This document shows, piece after piece, positions 43,341 through 56,070 of a stretch of 64,000 bases of DNA. This DNA comes from Agapanthus africanus (Eukaryota > Streptophyta > Magnoliopsida > Asparagales > Amaryllidaceae). Both the position numbers and the translations under genes were made by a program. Location of the stretch: assembly GCA_030015575.1 (NCBI GenBank), contig JASDDO010000014.1:170161911-170225910 (forward strand). The letters are read 5' to 3'. The notes under the pieces are model-generated. The model searched no databases. It was not told where the DNA came from and worked only from the letters and a program-made list of their open reading frames with translations. The stretch's first letter is position 1; every line of letters begins with the position of its first letter.

Positions 43341-46170
43341 TGTTCCCCACCGAAAGACTCGGAGACGCGACCGCGCAGGTCCGTCTGGCCTGAATTTCGG
43401 GGCAGATGCTAATTGGTGGTATCCGTCCACCTCTCCGAAGATGCCAAGTTGATTTATGACACCATGTATCGAAGGTTTAAACGGATGCGGCCGATGTAGC
43501 AGACTTCGTCAGATTCCCCCTCGTTTGAGGGGTTTTGATTATGGGGACGCTCTTCCCTGCAGGCGCAAGCCCCTGCAGTTAATTACGCTACCGCATCGCG
43601 GTAACCACTTTCTCCTTCTCCATATGGTCACTTCATGTCGTGAGTGTTTGTTTTGTTTTTGGTTGCCCGTAGATTGTATACGGAGACTAATTTATGTTGT
43701 CGCCCATAGGGTGTGGATTAGTCCAAATCTGTATCTTCTTAGATTTGGGTTTTGGTTTTGGTTTAAGGATACGTTAGTCTCATTTGAGACTAAGATCAAC
43801 TTAAACGTTAGTTAAGGATACGTTAGTCTAATTTTAGACTAAGATCAACTTAACGCTTGTTAAGGATATGTCAGTCTAATTTTAGACTGAGATCAACTTA
43901 ACGGGATCGTTTAGATCGAACAAAAGAGCATTTGGGCTCTATTGTTTTAGTTTTAGGACTTTGCGGTCAATTACCAATTTAAGGACATGGTGGTCCAAGG
44001 TTAAGGACATCATAGTCCGTGAGTTTAAGGACCCCACAGTCCAAGGTTAAGGACATCATATTCCGTGGGCTTAAGGACCCCACAGTCCGAGGTTAAGGAC
44101 ATCGTAGTCCGTGGGCTTAAGGACCCCACAGTCCAGGTTAAGGACATCGTAGTCCGTGAGTTTAAGGACCCCACAGTCCTTAGTTTAAAGACGTCGTAGT
44201 CTATAAAGTTTAAGGACATCATAGTCCATGAGTTTAAGGACCCCACAGTCCGTGAAATGTGTGGTTGTTGGGACCCCTCCCTCTCTGAAGACGTTGAAGG
44301 ATTACAACGACAGATATCAGAGGAGTAAAGAGATGTACCCTCGAACCGGTGTAAGTTGGTTGAAAGATCTGTAGTACAATTTGGGATTAAGATGTGTTAA
44401 ATATTTATGAGCAGACGGTCTCAATTAAATATAAGTTGAAGACTTATGGCAAATATTGGGCTAAGTTCAATAAATGTTTAACATTTTTATTCTGGCTATT
44501 GAGCATTTATTTGGGCTTGGTCCTTTTAATAATGCTGAGCATTAGATCTTGGCAAAAAAATCTTTTCTTTTGTCTTGTATTGAATGCAAAGCATTCAGCA
44601 GAGCTCTGGCTCATTAAAGAAAAATTTGTGTTCTGTGAGCGCAACCTATGGTGCGCTAAGCTCTTTGCGCCGATCAAAAAAGTGCAGTGCGCTTCTGCCA
44701 CGTGGCACGCATGTAAGGGACACGTGTCATGTTATGCGCTATGCGCCAGATGATGAGCGCAGTGCACCAGTTTATGAGCGCTGAGCGCTAATTTATGAGC
44801 GCATTGCGCTAGTTTAGTGGCGCACACGTGAGTGACACGTGGCGCGCTTGGCGCTGAGCGCCAGCCCATGAGCGCAGTGCGCTATTTCAGAAGCGCAAAG
44901 CGCAAGTTGCATATGTGGTTGACATGTGGCGCATTTGGCACTGAGCGCCGGTCCAGAAAACGCAGAAACGCTGTTCAAGAGCGCAAGGCGCAGTTCAATA
45001 GCGCAAGGCACATTTCAATAGCGCAAAGCGCATTTGATCTATTTTTATGATCTGTGAACAAATTTATGTTCTTTTAAAAGAGACTTTGTCTCAAGATTCA
45101 AGAACAATAGTTCTTATTTTTTTGAAAGGGCTTGCCTTTATAGATCAATGATCTGTGTGAAGAATATGTTCTTCTTTTATTATGTGATGATATCTTTTTG
45201 ATCTTTTTTATGAAAGACCTTGGTCTTTGTAGATCTATGATCTTTTTTAAGAAGATAATTCTTCTTTTTAAGAGATGATTTCATCTCTATGTTCATCATT
45301 CATGATCTTTACCTTGAAAAAATAATCTTCTTTTGCTGAGAGCTTGCTCTTCTTTCTTTTGAATTTCTCAAAATTTATAGGGGGTTTCTCTATCTCAGAC
45401 TTGAAGTCTTGGGGCCTTTATATAGGGCCGGCCGATTTGTTGAATCAGTTAAAGAGATCTTTCTCTAATTGATTTGAGAATATTTCCCACCGTTGGATCT
45501 TTGATCCTAGGGCTTCTGTTTTACAGAAGGCAATCTTCTTATTTTTAACAAGATTGGAAAATCTTTCCATAACAGAATTTTAATTCTGATTAATTCATGA
45601 TTTATCATTATTATTAGATGTTTTGATCTAACGGTGGGGAATTTTATAATTACAGCGCTGGCGCACCCGTGCTTTGCACGTGGTGCACCGCTCAGAGCGC
45701 AGCGCACTTTGCGCTAGCGCACCCGTGTCTGACACGTGGCGTGCAGCGCGCCTAGCGCTAGCATACACATGGTGCACTGCCTAGGGCGCAACGCACCTGG
45801 CGCTAGCGCATTCGTGTTTGACACGTGGCGCACAGCGCGCCTAGCGCTGGATCTGAAGCGTTGCTTCAATTTTTGAATTTTGAATTTCAAAACAGAGCTT
45901 TACTCTGTTTGGGGGTGCACTTCTTAGGGCGCAGCGCACCTGGCGCTAGCTCATCCGTGTTTGACACGTGGCGCGCAGCGCGCTTAGCGCTGGATCTGAA
46001 GCGTTGTTTCAATTTTTGAATTTTGAATTTCAAAATAGAGCTTTGCTCTGATTGGGTGCACTGCCTAGGGCGCAGCGCACCTGGCGCTAGCGCATCCGTG
46101 TTTGACACGTGGCGCGCAGCGCGCCACGTGTCAAATCTGAAGCATTGCTTTGCTTTGATTGGGGGAAACA
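43341..46170 (-). repeat. 5' LTR of element B (2830 bp)
   Basis: Same ends and internal blocks as 17748-20521. The GGAC hairpin array is at 43955-44255, the mini-hairpin run at about 45035-45655, and three (not two) copies of the 145-bp U3 unit lie at about 45769-46165. A TATA motif for element transcription, CTATATAAAGG on the minus strand, is at 45416-45426. This predicts a U3 of about 750 bp and a long R-U5. Confidence 0.9.
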
Positions 46171-47242
46171 GTGCCGAGCCTCCCCAAGTCATCACCAGAG
46201 CCGTGCTAGTCGCGCGTGAATCGTGATGTGGTTATAGCCCATGTCGTGCTGCCGCCTCAGTCGTGCCACTTTCGCCAAAGGCAAGAGAAAACCCATCTCT
46301 TGTTGTTCATGCTATCTTAATGCCTAATTTAGATAATAATGTTAGATTATTTTGTTATATAGTAGTGTAGATGTGTGTTTACGACCGATTACCAAACACT
46401 ATCCTAATGTTTGATGCGAACTATAAACCAAAACATATCTTGTTATGGTGGAACCTGCGTTGGATCCCTTTATTGATATGAATACCGTGTAGGAATTCGG
46501 ATGCAAAATATCGTGTATAATCATGTAAAGTCGCCCCCTAAAGGCGACACTAAATCTGAAATTTTACCGTGCATGTTATCTCGTTAAAATCATTGTAAAT
46601 TCAATACAGTTTGGAATGTGATGTTCTACAGCTCATATCGAAGCCGAATCGATAATCTAGAACCATACATAGTTTATTTCTTGACATTTATAGATTACTG
46701 TAACGAGATTTGGCTGCAAATGCGGCACTGGACTGCAGTCTGGGGCAGCATTTCACGAGGATACCTGAATTTAAATACCTGCACGTCCTTACTTAAAACT
46801 GAAAATGCACAGAACCCCATATAATCGCATAGATAATTTAGTTAGATAACACATGAATCTGGTCCCGTGCAGTTTCACAGTAGTTTGATATTTAGTTTGT
46901 ATTTTAGAATGTCGATGTGTTCTGCAGTTTCTGCAGTGACATTTCTTACACCGTCACATTAAACAAGACATAACTTCTAGTACAGGAAGGCTATTGATAA
47001 TCCGCTTGATGCGTTGGAAACCTAACAGATATAACTAGATTTTATTCAACTGGGGAAACACCTGAATCTGAACATAATCCCTAATAAACTGTGCACGAAG
47101 TTGGACTTCCAGTTCTGAAACTGGAATTCCAGCAACTGATCGCTGATTTAAAATGACGATAAGTCCTTAACCTGAATTCCGTTTGACATGAAACTACTTT
47201 TACCGCGTAGATAATCAAGTATACATTGTACGTCTTTTATAT
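46171..47242 (+). repeat. Solo LTR Y1, second segment
   Basis: Continuation of 16971-17747 across element B. From 46489 it is repeated at 56071-57191. It ends at TATAT (47238-47242), the TSD of solo LTR X3. Confidence 0.85.
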
Positions 47243-50200
47243 TGTCACGCCCCGCTTCCCAGTGTACGGCGAAGGGGACGCGACAAGGTCCGTTAGGTAT
47301 ATACTCAGAAGTAAATACGCTAAGCGTAACTAAGCAATATAAAGGTAAATCACAAGAGACAAGAGATATAAAAATAACAGCAACTTTATTTCTTAACATT
47401 CTTTTGTACAATGCATGAAAAATAAATACATCTGGAATAAAAGCGATGCCTAAACAATGGCATAACAGGAAATGAAAAATACTGAATAGAAAAAGGTACA
47501 ATATCTAGAGCTCGGGGTCTTCGAGGAACTGATCCAAGTCTTCACTGGTGGGCTCGATCTCTGCTGTGTCCAGATTACCTGAAGACATTCAAAGAAGGAA
47601 GAAATAGAATGTCGTCAGCGAACAGGTCGCTCGGTAAGTCCTAAAGATAAGGGAGAATTAGAAAAGACGGAATAAGAGGTATCTTTTAAAGTTGTATAAT
47701 ATTGTTGTAATGTTGTGTTAACGCTGTTGTTTGTAACTTGGTACAGAAGGATGCCAGTGTATACGAGAGGGGTCTCTATATGCTAGAGACCAGGGCAAAC
47801 GGAATGTACAAGGAACCGTTAAGCCACGGTACAACAGCAACGGAATATAGATTAGGTGTCTTAATCTGACCACCTCGTGCCACCTTTAACACCTTCCGTA
47901 CCAATCTACCCCTTAAACCCCGTAGTGTTTTGATTGTATTGTTGTATTGTATTGTATAAGTTGGATGACTGACCAAAATCATGATATCAGTAAACAGATT
48001 GTAACTGCATAATCATGTAGACGGAATAACTGGATAATGGATGTATATCCATGGTTTGATTCAGTCAAGTTGTATAGATTGATAACTGGATTCATGGATT
48101 CATGTGTTCATATTGAATTGGAATATTATAGAATGTAGATTGACTTGAATCATATTCAAGTCAGAAATAATCAGACTCAAACCCGAGTCAGACAATTAGA
48201 AATGTAGATCGCAATTTTGATTATTTCTCAAACCTATAATTGCTAGGGTCCTTAGGGTAATTTACAAAACTTGAGGGGGTTTTATGTAAAAATACTTTTA
48301 TATACTTTTCAAAATACACCTCAAGTATTTATTATTCGTCTTTAGGGTTGTAATGAATGTGGATTTTATATTGTAATATTTCTAGTGAAAATATCCTAGT
48401 TTTATAAATAAAGGTATTAATCTGTAATATTGATTTATTTGAAATTCATGGTATTTTAATGTAAAATTTATTCTTGTGATTTTTAGAAAAAAAATGGAAT
48501 ATTATATTATAACAAAATAGATATTTTAATGATAAATCTACATATATTTATACAAAAATAATTTCAATAAATATTTTATATTCTAAAATCTCATTTTCTT
48601 AAGATGTCGTATTTTAAATCTTTCGAGACCGAATGCTCCTTGCGGAGGTCTGAATCTCGCACTAAGCCCGAGGGTGCACGATAAACCGTACTATCCCGAA
48701 CGAGTTCCCCAAAAATGGGTTGTAAGCTTTTCAAAGATTGTAAATTACTAAATCCTTTAGAAAACGGTTTTATAAGGTAAATGGTATTTATTTGTAAAAA
48801 GTCAATTTTCCGTATTTTAGATGCTAGGGTTTTCTAATTCAAATAGACTATTTTTAAATGGTCTAAACGACAAATCGTTAGATGCCTCAAATCGCCTCTT
48901 CACCGCCAATTGTGGCCAGGTAAGTACAAGTGAAGAAAGGAGGGATCCGCTCACGAATCATCGTGAGACGGGCCTTTTAAAATTACATTTCTCACTTGCC
49001 TAGCCTAGACACTACAAAGTCAGGTTTAGATAAACGACCGATGTCCACAACTTATCGTATTTTCATATTAAGAGGTATTTAATTTAAAAGTGTAACAAAG
49101 CTAAAACTTTTAGAAATGGTTTTATTAAGAATATGGTATTTAAATGAAAATATTGTTTTATCGTATTCTAAGTTTTTCAATGGTATCGTGTTAGGTTGTA
49201 TGTAAGTGTGTGAGGAGGTAGGTCGTTACCTCGTGATCTACTTTAAAGGTATAGCAAGTTAATGTGATTAAATGTGAAATCGAAACATTGTGGTATTTAA
49301 GTAAAAAAAATACGATAATTTGGGAAAGCTATCATTTCATGTGATGAAACTTGTTCAAATGGTTTAATTAGTGTTTAATAATCAACATGAGGAAGTTTAA
49401 GAATGATTGTATTAGCGAGAAGTGGAATTTTATAGAAAACCGAATCGGAAATCGGATTTGTTGCGATTCCGTCGGATTTTGTAATTTCGTATTTTTTTTT
49501 CTTAGAAAAAGAGAGAGATTAGAATGGGACTTACGGGTTTGGACAACACGAGAGTGATAAGGAAGAAGAGGGTTCTTCGGTACGTCGATTCGTCGCCGCG
49601 AGTTCCTAGCACGATCACCGGAAGTTCGCCGTAGATTTCGTCGGAGCTTCTCCTTTCGCTCGTTTTCAAAGTACACAAGATCTCTTGGAATTTTGAGAGA
49701 GTGGGCTCAGAAATTTGGGATGAGAAGGTAGAGGGTAGGGGGTGTATTTATAGGGTTAGACTAGGGTTAGGGTAGGTGTAGGGTTTTTAATTAAAAAAAT
49801 GTAAAAATGTATTAAAAAATCATTAAAAATGGAGTAAATGGGGGTTAATGGGTTCTCTGTAACCGATCTCTCTAAATGAAGCATGCAGGGGGTTTCAGGA
49901 GGAAAAGATACCCAACTCCGATGTTGGGGACTCGGCCGTCCGGCCGGCGGTGTCGGCCCGAGTCGGCCGGTCCGCCGGCCGACTCGGCCGAGTCGGGCCG
50001 ATTCGGAGGGTCGGTGGGTGGGGGGTCTCCTGGAGTGCTTACTGGTGCATTTACATTTTCATGTGTAGTAGGAAATTTGTGAGAAACGCACGTGTAACTG
50101 TTGGTATTCTAAAAAATCAAAAACAAAATAATATTAAAAATAATGTGGGGCATGGGATTTGAACTCTGGTGGTTTGGTTCAGCAGTGCAAGCTATTACCA

Positions 50201-50326
50201 AAGAGCTACAAGCTCCTTCTTGTAATTATGGAGTGAAATAAATACTTAAAGAGATATCAGCAACATTAAATACTCCAAGTATACATTGAATTTAAATCAA
50301 TTCTTTGTACATTAAAAATGGAGTTG
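47243..50326 (-). mobile_element. Solo LTR X3 (about 3.08 kb), antisense inside LTR Y1
   Basis: Plus-strand start TGTCACGCCCCG; TSD TATAT at 47238-47242 and 50327-50331. The empty site is preserved in the duplicate (TTTTATATTGTTTCGG near 56824). The right end (GGAGTTG) lacks a clear ACA, probably lost in the TA-rich junction. It is the same family as X1/X2 in opposite orientation. No gene; a GC-rich stretch lies at 49920-50030. Confidence 0.85.
50150..50215 (-). other. tRNA-like segment in LTR X3
   Basis: Minus strand TAGCTCTTTGG (A-box, 50198-50208) and AGTTCAAATCC (B-box, 50155-50165), 32 nt apart, at the same LTR position as 10704-10775 in X2. Sequence between the boxes is shared (GCTTGCACTGCTG). 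Confidence 0.6.
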
Positions 50327-51341
50327 TATATTGTTTCGGTCTACTCTATATGGGTGATTTATGATGAATTTTGCAAGTCATGCGGCGTTGGCTGTCGTGA
50401 TTTAATGAATATCTGTTCGGTGCATTTCTACCTGTTTTGTGTTTGCTCTATACCTCCTGCACACTGAGACCTAACGACTATTTTGCATTGTCGATTTATA
50501 AGTATTAGTGCGAAAGTGTTATTGATAAGTGGAAATGTGATTGAAAGTGAAACCGATACGTATTTGTTCACAACCTATCTAATGCTTGAATACATATTAT
50601 GACCCGGGGAATCGGGGAAATCAAGGTGATATTGACCTTGTATTTAGCGAGGTACAGTGACTTAGAGGATGATCATTCGCTATTAGTGATACACACACAC
50701 ACACACACATTAAGTCGTGGGCCTAACGGCACGGCTGCATGGTTATGTCCCGGGCAATAGTAGACCGTAGTCTCGGGCATGCACGAGACCCTTATTAAAC
50801 ACGAGCATCCTTTCCACCAATTGATTTCATCGACTTAGTGATTGATAAATAGCGACATATGCATTGCCTGGTTTACCGACATGATGCTCATATCGCACTG
50901 TTCATATTTATTTAATATTCATTATTCTCATGTTCTGTATTCTGTTGCACCTTTCATGTTTAATAGCATTGTACCCATTATATATATTTATTACTATATG
51001 CGTCACCCTGACGACCTGAGTGTGCATGCTCAGAGGACGAAAGAACCCAGTCACGGAGCAGGACCGGCCCTTCGAGATCGCGGAGGTTTAGACTATATTA
51101 TCAGCGCCATTTCTTTTGCTTTAAGCACCCTGTATTTCGTTGGTTAGTTTAAATGTATCTCGAAATCTTTTTATTGTGATGTAATAATGAACTGGGATTT
51201 CTTTTACTCTTGCACTGTTTACTGACTACCATGTAATGCTAGAAGCCAAAGTGTGACTACGGCGAGATTATTTCCTGATCGTAGAAGCATGATTGGCCTA
51301 GGCACCATCGTATTCTGTATTTTGGGAAGCGGGACGTGACA
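50327..51341 (+). repeat. Solo LTR Y1, last segment
   Basis: From the X3 insertion site to GAAGCGGGACGTGACA, followed by TSD GTGAC. It includes a (CA)n tract at 50690-50709. Repeated at about 56830-57191 plus 60332-61028. Confidence 0.85.
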
Positions 51342-51576
51342 GTGACCATACGAGATATATGGTCACTATTTAAACCGTGACCATAAAATGGTCACAATTA
51401 TAACGGTGAATACATATATGGATACACAGATTTCATTTAGTTGTTTGATCCGTTTTTGGTAACGCCGCGTATATGGTCATGGTCTTAATCGTAACGAAAA
51501 ATCATGGTTAAAGGCGTGATTAGGTTTCTCGTGACGAGATTTTAGGCGACAGGCATGTCACGGTTTTAGCACACTT
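51342..51576. repeat. Dyad repeats, right part
   Basis: GGTCAC...GTGACC blocks that continue the array at 16741-16970 when the Y1 LTR is removed. Duplicated at 61029-61270. Confidence 0.6.
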
Positions 51577-51867
51577 AGGGTCAATGAGGATTTCCCCAAA
51601 CCTCCTGATGTAGTTGAGGAAAATGAGGAAATGCCTAGACATCTTGATCCAGGTGGGAGCGAAATACCTAGTGAGTCTATTCGACAAGAAGCTTTAATGC
51701 GAAGGAGTAACCGTAACAATATCCCGCGACGTCGTTTTGAGATTGAGAGAGAAGTATTTATTGTTACTCTTCAAGATGGCGAAGAGTCACAAACAGTGAA
51801 AGAAGCTCTCTCGTGTCTTGCGAAGGAAGAATGGAAAAATGCGATGGAAAAGGAAATAGAGTCATAG
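51577..51867 (+). pseudogene. Ty1/copia pol fragment, copy 1
   Basis: Frame VNEDFPKPPDVVEENEEMP through RRSNRNNIPRRRFEIE to AKEEWKNAMEKEIES, the spacer between integrase and reverse transcriptase of a copia polyprotein. A TAG at the end is followed at once by the AT-rich tandem repeat, so RT is missing. The first 290 bp match 61270-61562 of the longer copy. Confidence 0.75.
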
Positions 51868-53372
51868 AGTTTAAATTTTTTTTAAAAGGTAATTTTCAAT
51901 ATAAGCTACTCCACTCTAAACCTAAAAATATTATAGAGGCTCATATAAACAACTCATTTTCCAATATTTTTTTTAAAAGTAAATTTCAATAGAAGCTACT
52001 ACATTCTAAGCCTAAAAATATTGTAGAGGCTCAAAGATTACAAACTACTCATTTTCCTTTTAACCTTGACAATATTATTATAAGGCTTCCAAATTTAGGT
52101 TGATTCCTTCATTAGATTCAAAAATTCAAATAATAAACAACTCATATATATTTATATATATATTTGAACCTCGACAATATTAACAATATTGTTATAAGGG
52201 TAACACAAGAGTTTTAATATTTATTTTAAAGTATTTTTCGATAATATCTACTCCATTCTAAGCCTAAAAATATTGTAAAGGCCCAAAGATTATAAACAAT
52301 GCATTTTTTATGAGAAGTTTATATATTTGAAACTCGACAATATTGTTATATGACTAGCAAGATAAGAATTTTAATCTACTCCGTTCTAAGCCTAAAAATA
52401 TTGTAGAGGCTCAAAGATTATAAACTACTCATTTTCCATTTATGAGAAATTTATATATTTGAACCTCGACAATATTTTATAAGGCTAATAAAAAAGAGTT
52501 TAAAATTTTTTTAAAAGGTAATTTTCAATACAAGCTACTCCACTCTAAACCTAAAAATATTGTAGAGGCTCAAAGATTATAAACAACTCATTTTCCATTT
52601 ATGAGAAATTTATATATTTGAACCTCGACAATATTGTTATAAGGCTAACAAGAAAGAATTTAATATTTTTTTAAAAGTAAATTTCAATCGAAGCTACTAC
52701 ATTCTAAGTCTAAAAATATTGAAGAGGCTCAAAGATTACAAACTACACATTTTCCTTTTAACTTCGACAATATTATTATAAGGCTTCCAAATTTGGGTTG
52801 ATTCCTTAATTAGATTCAAAAAGTTAAATAATAAACAACTCATAACCTTGACGATATTAACAATATTGTTACAAGGGTAACAAAAGAGTTTTAATATTTA
52901 TTTTAAAGTATTTTTCGATAAAATCAACTCCATTCTAAGCCTAAAAATATTGTAGAGGCTCAAAGATTATAAACAATGCATTTTTTATCAGAAGTTTATA
53001 TATTTGAACCTCGACAATATTAGCAAGATAAGAATTTTAATATTTTTAAAACTATTTTTCAATAGAATCTACTCCGTTCTAATCCTAAAAATATTGTAGA
53101 GGCTCAAAGATTATAAACAACTCATTTTCCATTTATGAGAAATTTATATATTTGAACCTCGACAATATTGTTATAAGGCTAACAAGACAAAATTTAATAA
53201 TTTTTTTAAAAGTAAATTTCAATAGAAGCTACACATTCTAAGCCTAAAAATATTGTAGAGGCTCAAAGATTACAAACTACTCGTTTTCCTTTTAACCTCG
53301 ACAATATTATTATAAGGCTTCCAAATTTGGGTTGATTCCTTAATTAGATTCAAAAATTCAAATAATAAACAA

Positions 53373-53436
<64 letters not shown>

Positions 53437-54230
53437 TCGACAATATTAACAATATTGTTATAAGGGTAACACAAGAGTTTTAATATTTATTTTAAAGTAT
53501 TTTTCGATAAAATCTACTCCATTCTAAGCCTAAAAATATTGTAGAGGCTCAAAGATTAACAATGCTTTTTTTATGAGAAGTTTATATATTTGAACCTCGA
53601 CAATATTGTTATATGACTAGCAATATAAGAATTTTAATATTTTTAAAACTATTTTTCAATAAAATCTACTCCGTTCTAAGCCTAAAAATATTGTAGAGGC
53701 TCAAAGATTATAAACTCCTCATTTCCATTTATGAGAAATTTATATATTTGAACCTCGACAATATTTTTATAAGGCTAATAAAACAGAGTTTAAAAATTTT
53801 TTAAAAGGTAATTTTCAATACAAGCTACTCCACTCTAAACCTAAAAATATTGTAGAGGCTCAAAAATTATAAACAACTATATAGCAAAAAAGATAAGAAT
53901 TTTAATATTTTAACATTATTTTTCTATAAAATCTATTACATTCTAACCCTAAAAATATTGTAGAGGCTCAAAGATTATAAACAACTCATTTTCCATTTAT
54001 GAGAAATTTATATATTTGAACCTCGACAATATTATTATAAGGCTAACAAGACAGAATTTAATATTTTTTTTTAAAAGTAAATTTCAATACAAGCTACTAC
54101 ATTCTAAACCTAAAAATATTATAAAGGCTCAAAGATTACAAACTACTCATTTTCCTTTTAACATCGACAATATTATTATAAGGCTTCCAAATTTGGGTTG
54201 ATCCCTTAATTAGATTCAAAAATTCAAATA
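51868..54230. repeat. AT-rich diverged tandem repeat, basic unit about 160 bp
   Basis: About 14 copies of CCTAAAAATATTGTAGAGGC at spacings mostly near 150-160 bp, some 90-290. Other conserved blocks are GAACCTCGACAATATTGTTA, AACTCATTTTCCATTTATGA and TTTTTCAATA-AATCTACTCC. Some units carry an alternative end (CTTCCAAATTTGGGTTGATTCC). No coding frame. The family recurs at 63646-64000. Confidence 0.9.
53371..53431. repeat. (TA)n microsatellite
   Basis: About 30 uninterrupted TA units within the tandem repeat block; a much shorter TA tract is at the matching point near 52143. Confidence 0.95.
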
Positions 54231-55801
54231 GTTCTTCATTTTGACAACAGAGGCCAAGGAGAGAAAACTGCTAAAAATATTGTACATGCCATTTTAAAAA
54301 AAAAAAGATAAACAAAATAAAGCTACTGAAACAGAGTTAATTTCTCAAGCAATTTGTACATTTCTCATTTTTTAGCCACCATAAGTGTATAAATGGTTAG
54401 TTGAAATATAAGGCATGGCTTATTTTCAAAGTAAATAAAACCCTATCCGATGCCTAAAAATACAGTGGAGACTAAAACAACACGAATTAATATCGATTTC
54501 GTTTTATGAGAAATTTATGTTTTTAACCTGATACGGCTGGCATGATCTTCGATAAGATTTTTAAAACATTTTTTCATGTTTAAACTAAAGAAAAGGCTTG
54601 ATACATCAGCATTTTAAATCCTGAAAAAAAATATTGTAGACAAGGATTCACCAGTAAGAAATCTAAATATATGAACATAATATTCTTAAAGTCATACCCG
54701 ACAGAGAAACAGAAGCAAAATCAAAGCACCAACACAAACAAAATACTTTTCAATTCTTCTTTCTGATCCATGGAAGATTGTTGATGTATGGATCAAGTAT
54801 TTATACACAATAGAAATAGACGGTTTTGAGAAATTTGAAACAAAAAGAGGGAACGGTTGCCAACCGCAAGCACCCCACTAAAATGAAACGTTTCATTACA
54901 CAGCGCCCTAGCATCTTGCACATGGAAAGCACGTGCTTGATAGCAAATATAAATATATAATTTTTAACTGATGCATATGATTTTTCTTATGCTGCATCAA
55001 ACCTGCTGTAAATTAGATTCTGATTAAGGAACCAAAGGAGAAAGAAAAAAGCTCTCCACTTATTATTTTTTATTTTTTAAATTTTTTCCCTAGGTTCTGC
55101 AGATTACCTCGTCGATGCATGTAATAGGGAACTGGATTAGTTGGAGGTCATGAGAGACCTAAAGAAGAAACAACTCCTCTCTTTTTCAACTCCTACACTA
55201 ACCAACACAATCCCAAACAAATCCACATGATCCCAAAACATAAATAGACATGCAAGCAGAACATGAAAGATTCAAGCAATCAAAACCCAAACCTCTCACA
55301 ATGCCGTGCCAGCTTCTCCTTGCTGCATCCGAATCCGAATCCAACCTCGATAAGTGCCAGCTACCTGATTTTTCAGGCGTTATTGCTTATGATTCTCAAG
55401 GGAAACTCGGTGCACTGGGTCAGTCTTGATGGTTAATCGCTAAGCGACCTTAGCATAAAGTGCTATGAAATTTCTCCACGTCTAATATAAGATCAAAGAT
55501 AATTGAAAGTGATGGTTTCACAGAGAATGCTACTCCAAGCACTGAAGCACAACAGTCAGAAAACGATTTTCATATATACTTCCCAAATTGAGTTTATGTT
55601 TATGTTTCATTGCTATTATATAGTGGCTTGTGTTTTTCACATATGTTTCCTTTAATGTTTACATTTCATTGCTATAGATTTTCTCACTTTCAGATTCTGT
55701 TTTCCATGTATGTTTCCTAAACCGAGTCGGTCTTATAAATTATCATGCTGTTTACTCTTTGTTAACTGTATACTCAGTCCCTTGTGAATATTTTCCGAAA
55801 T
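54231..55801. other. Low-copy-looking sequence without a firm gene
   Basis: No long ORF. On the minus strand a TATAAATA (54798-54805) precedes an ATG at 54771 opening a 16-codon frame with a hydrophobic run (SILFVLVL) before TGA. On the plus strand a 42-codon frame at 55302 starts MPCQLLLAASES. Neither is recognised. This is the only part of the window that could hold a remnant of host single-copy DNA. Confidence 0.3.
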
Positions 55802-56031
55802 TGTAAATTTTTTCCCCCAAATTTTCTAAATTTAAATATTCATATATTTCACTTATAAACCCTAACCCTATTTTCCATTTCCTTTTTATTTTCCCGGCCC
55901 AGCCTGTTATCCCTCCCCCTCTCTTTTAATTCCTATCCTAGCCCGAGCCCGGCCCGGCCCCTACCGACCCGACCCGACCCGCTTCTTCTCCCCCACACCT
56001 CATATTTTTCCCGCTCCCTTCTTCCTCCCAC
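55802..56031 (+). repeat. Start of a family Y-like LTR
   Basis: TGTAAATTTTTTCCCCC followed by an AT-rich then C-rich, CCCGACCCGACCC-containing segment of the type seen at 16971-17200. It stops where the CACTA-like end begins. The flank GAAAT does not pair with the GTGAC at the far end (61029). Confidence 0.5.
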
Positions 56032-56070
56032 CACTACTACAAATAGGGGTTGTCCCTACGGATGCAAAAT
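56032..56070 (+). repeat. CACTA-like terminal fragment
   Basis: CACTACTACAAATAGGGG has the form of a CACTA terminal repeat, with GTTGTCCCTACGG following. No body and no second end are found. Confidence 0.35.

Larger units (their letters stand above)
17748..46170 (-). mobile_element. Element B: giant Tat-lineage Ty3/gypsy element with both LTRs
   Basis: LTRs 17748-20521 and 43341-46170 align along their length and share ends TGTTCCCC and GGGGAAACA. The primer site (43317), gag, PR, RT, RNase H, aRNH, IN and a polypurine tract (20522-20535) occur in the correct order on the minus strand. Without the two solo LTRs nested in it the length is about 23.3 kb. Flanks are ATGCT (left) and GTGCC (right), which could be a 5-bp TSD with two transitions. 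Between IN and the 3' LTR it carries hairpin arrays, a minisatellite and a spliced gene on the opposite strand. Antisense extra ORFs in this position are known from Tat elements. Many in-frame stops make it non-autonomous. Confidence 0.9.

Noticed and set aside
43192-43350. Gag start at 43350 in element B
   Set aside because: That ATG is inside the 5' LTR upstream of the primer site; the ATG at 43191 matches the leader length in element A.
53270-53452. Tyr/Ile repeat ORF
   Set aside because: Translation of the (TA)n microsatellite.
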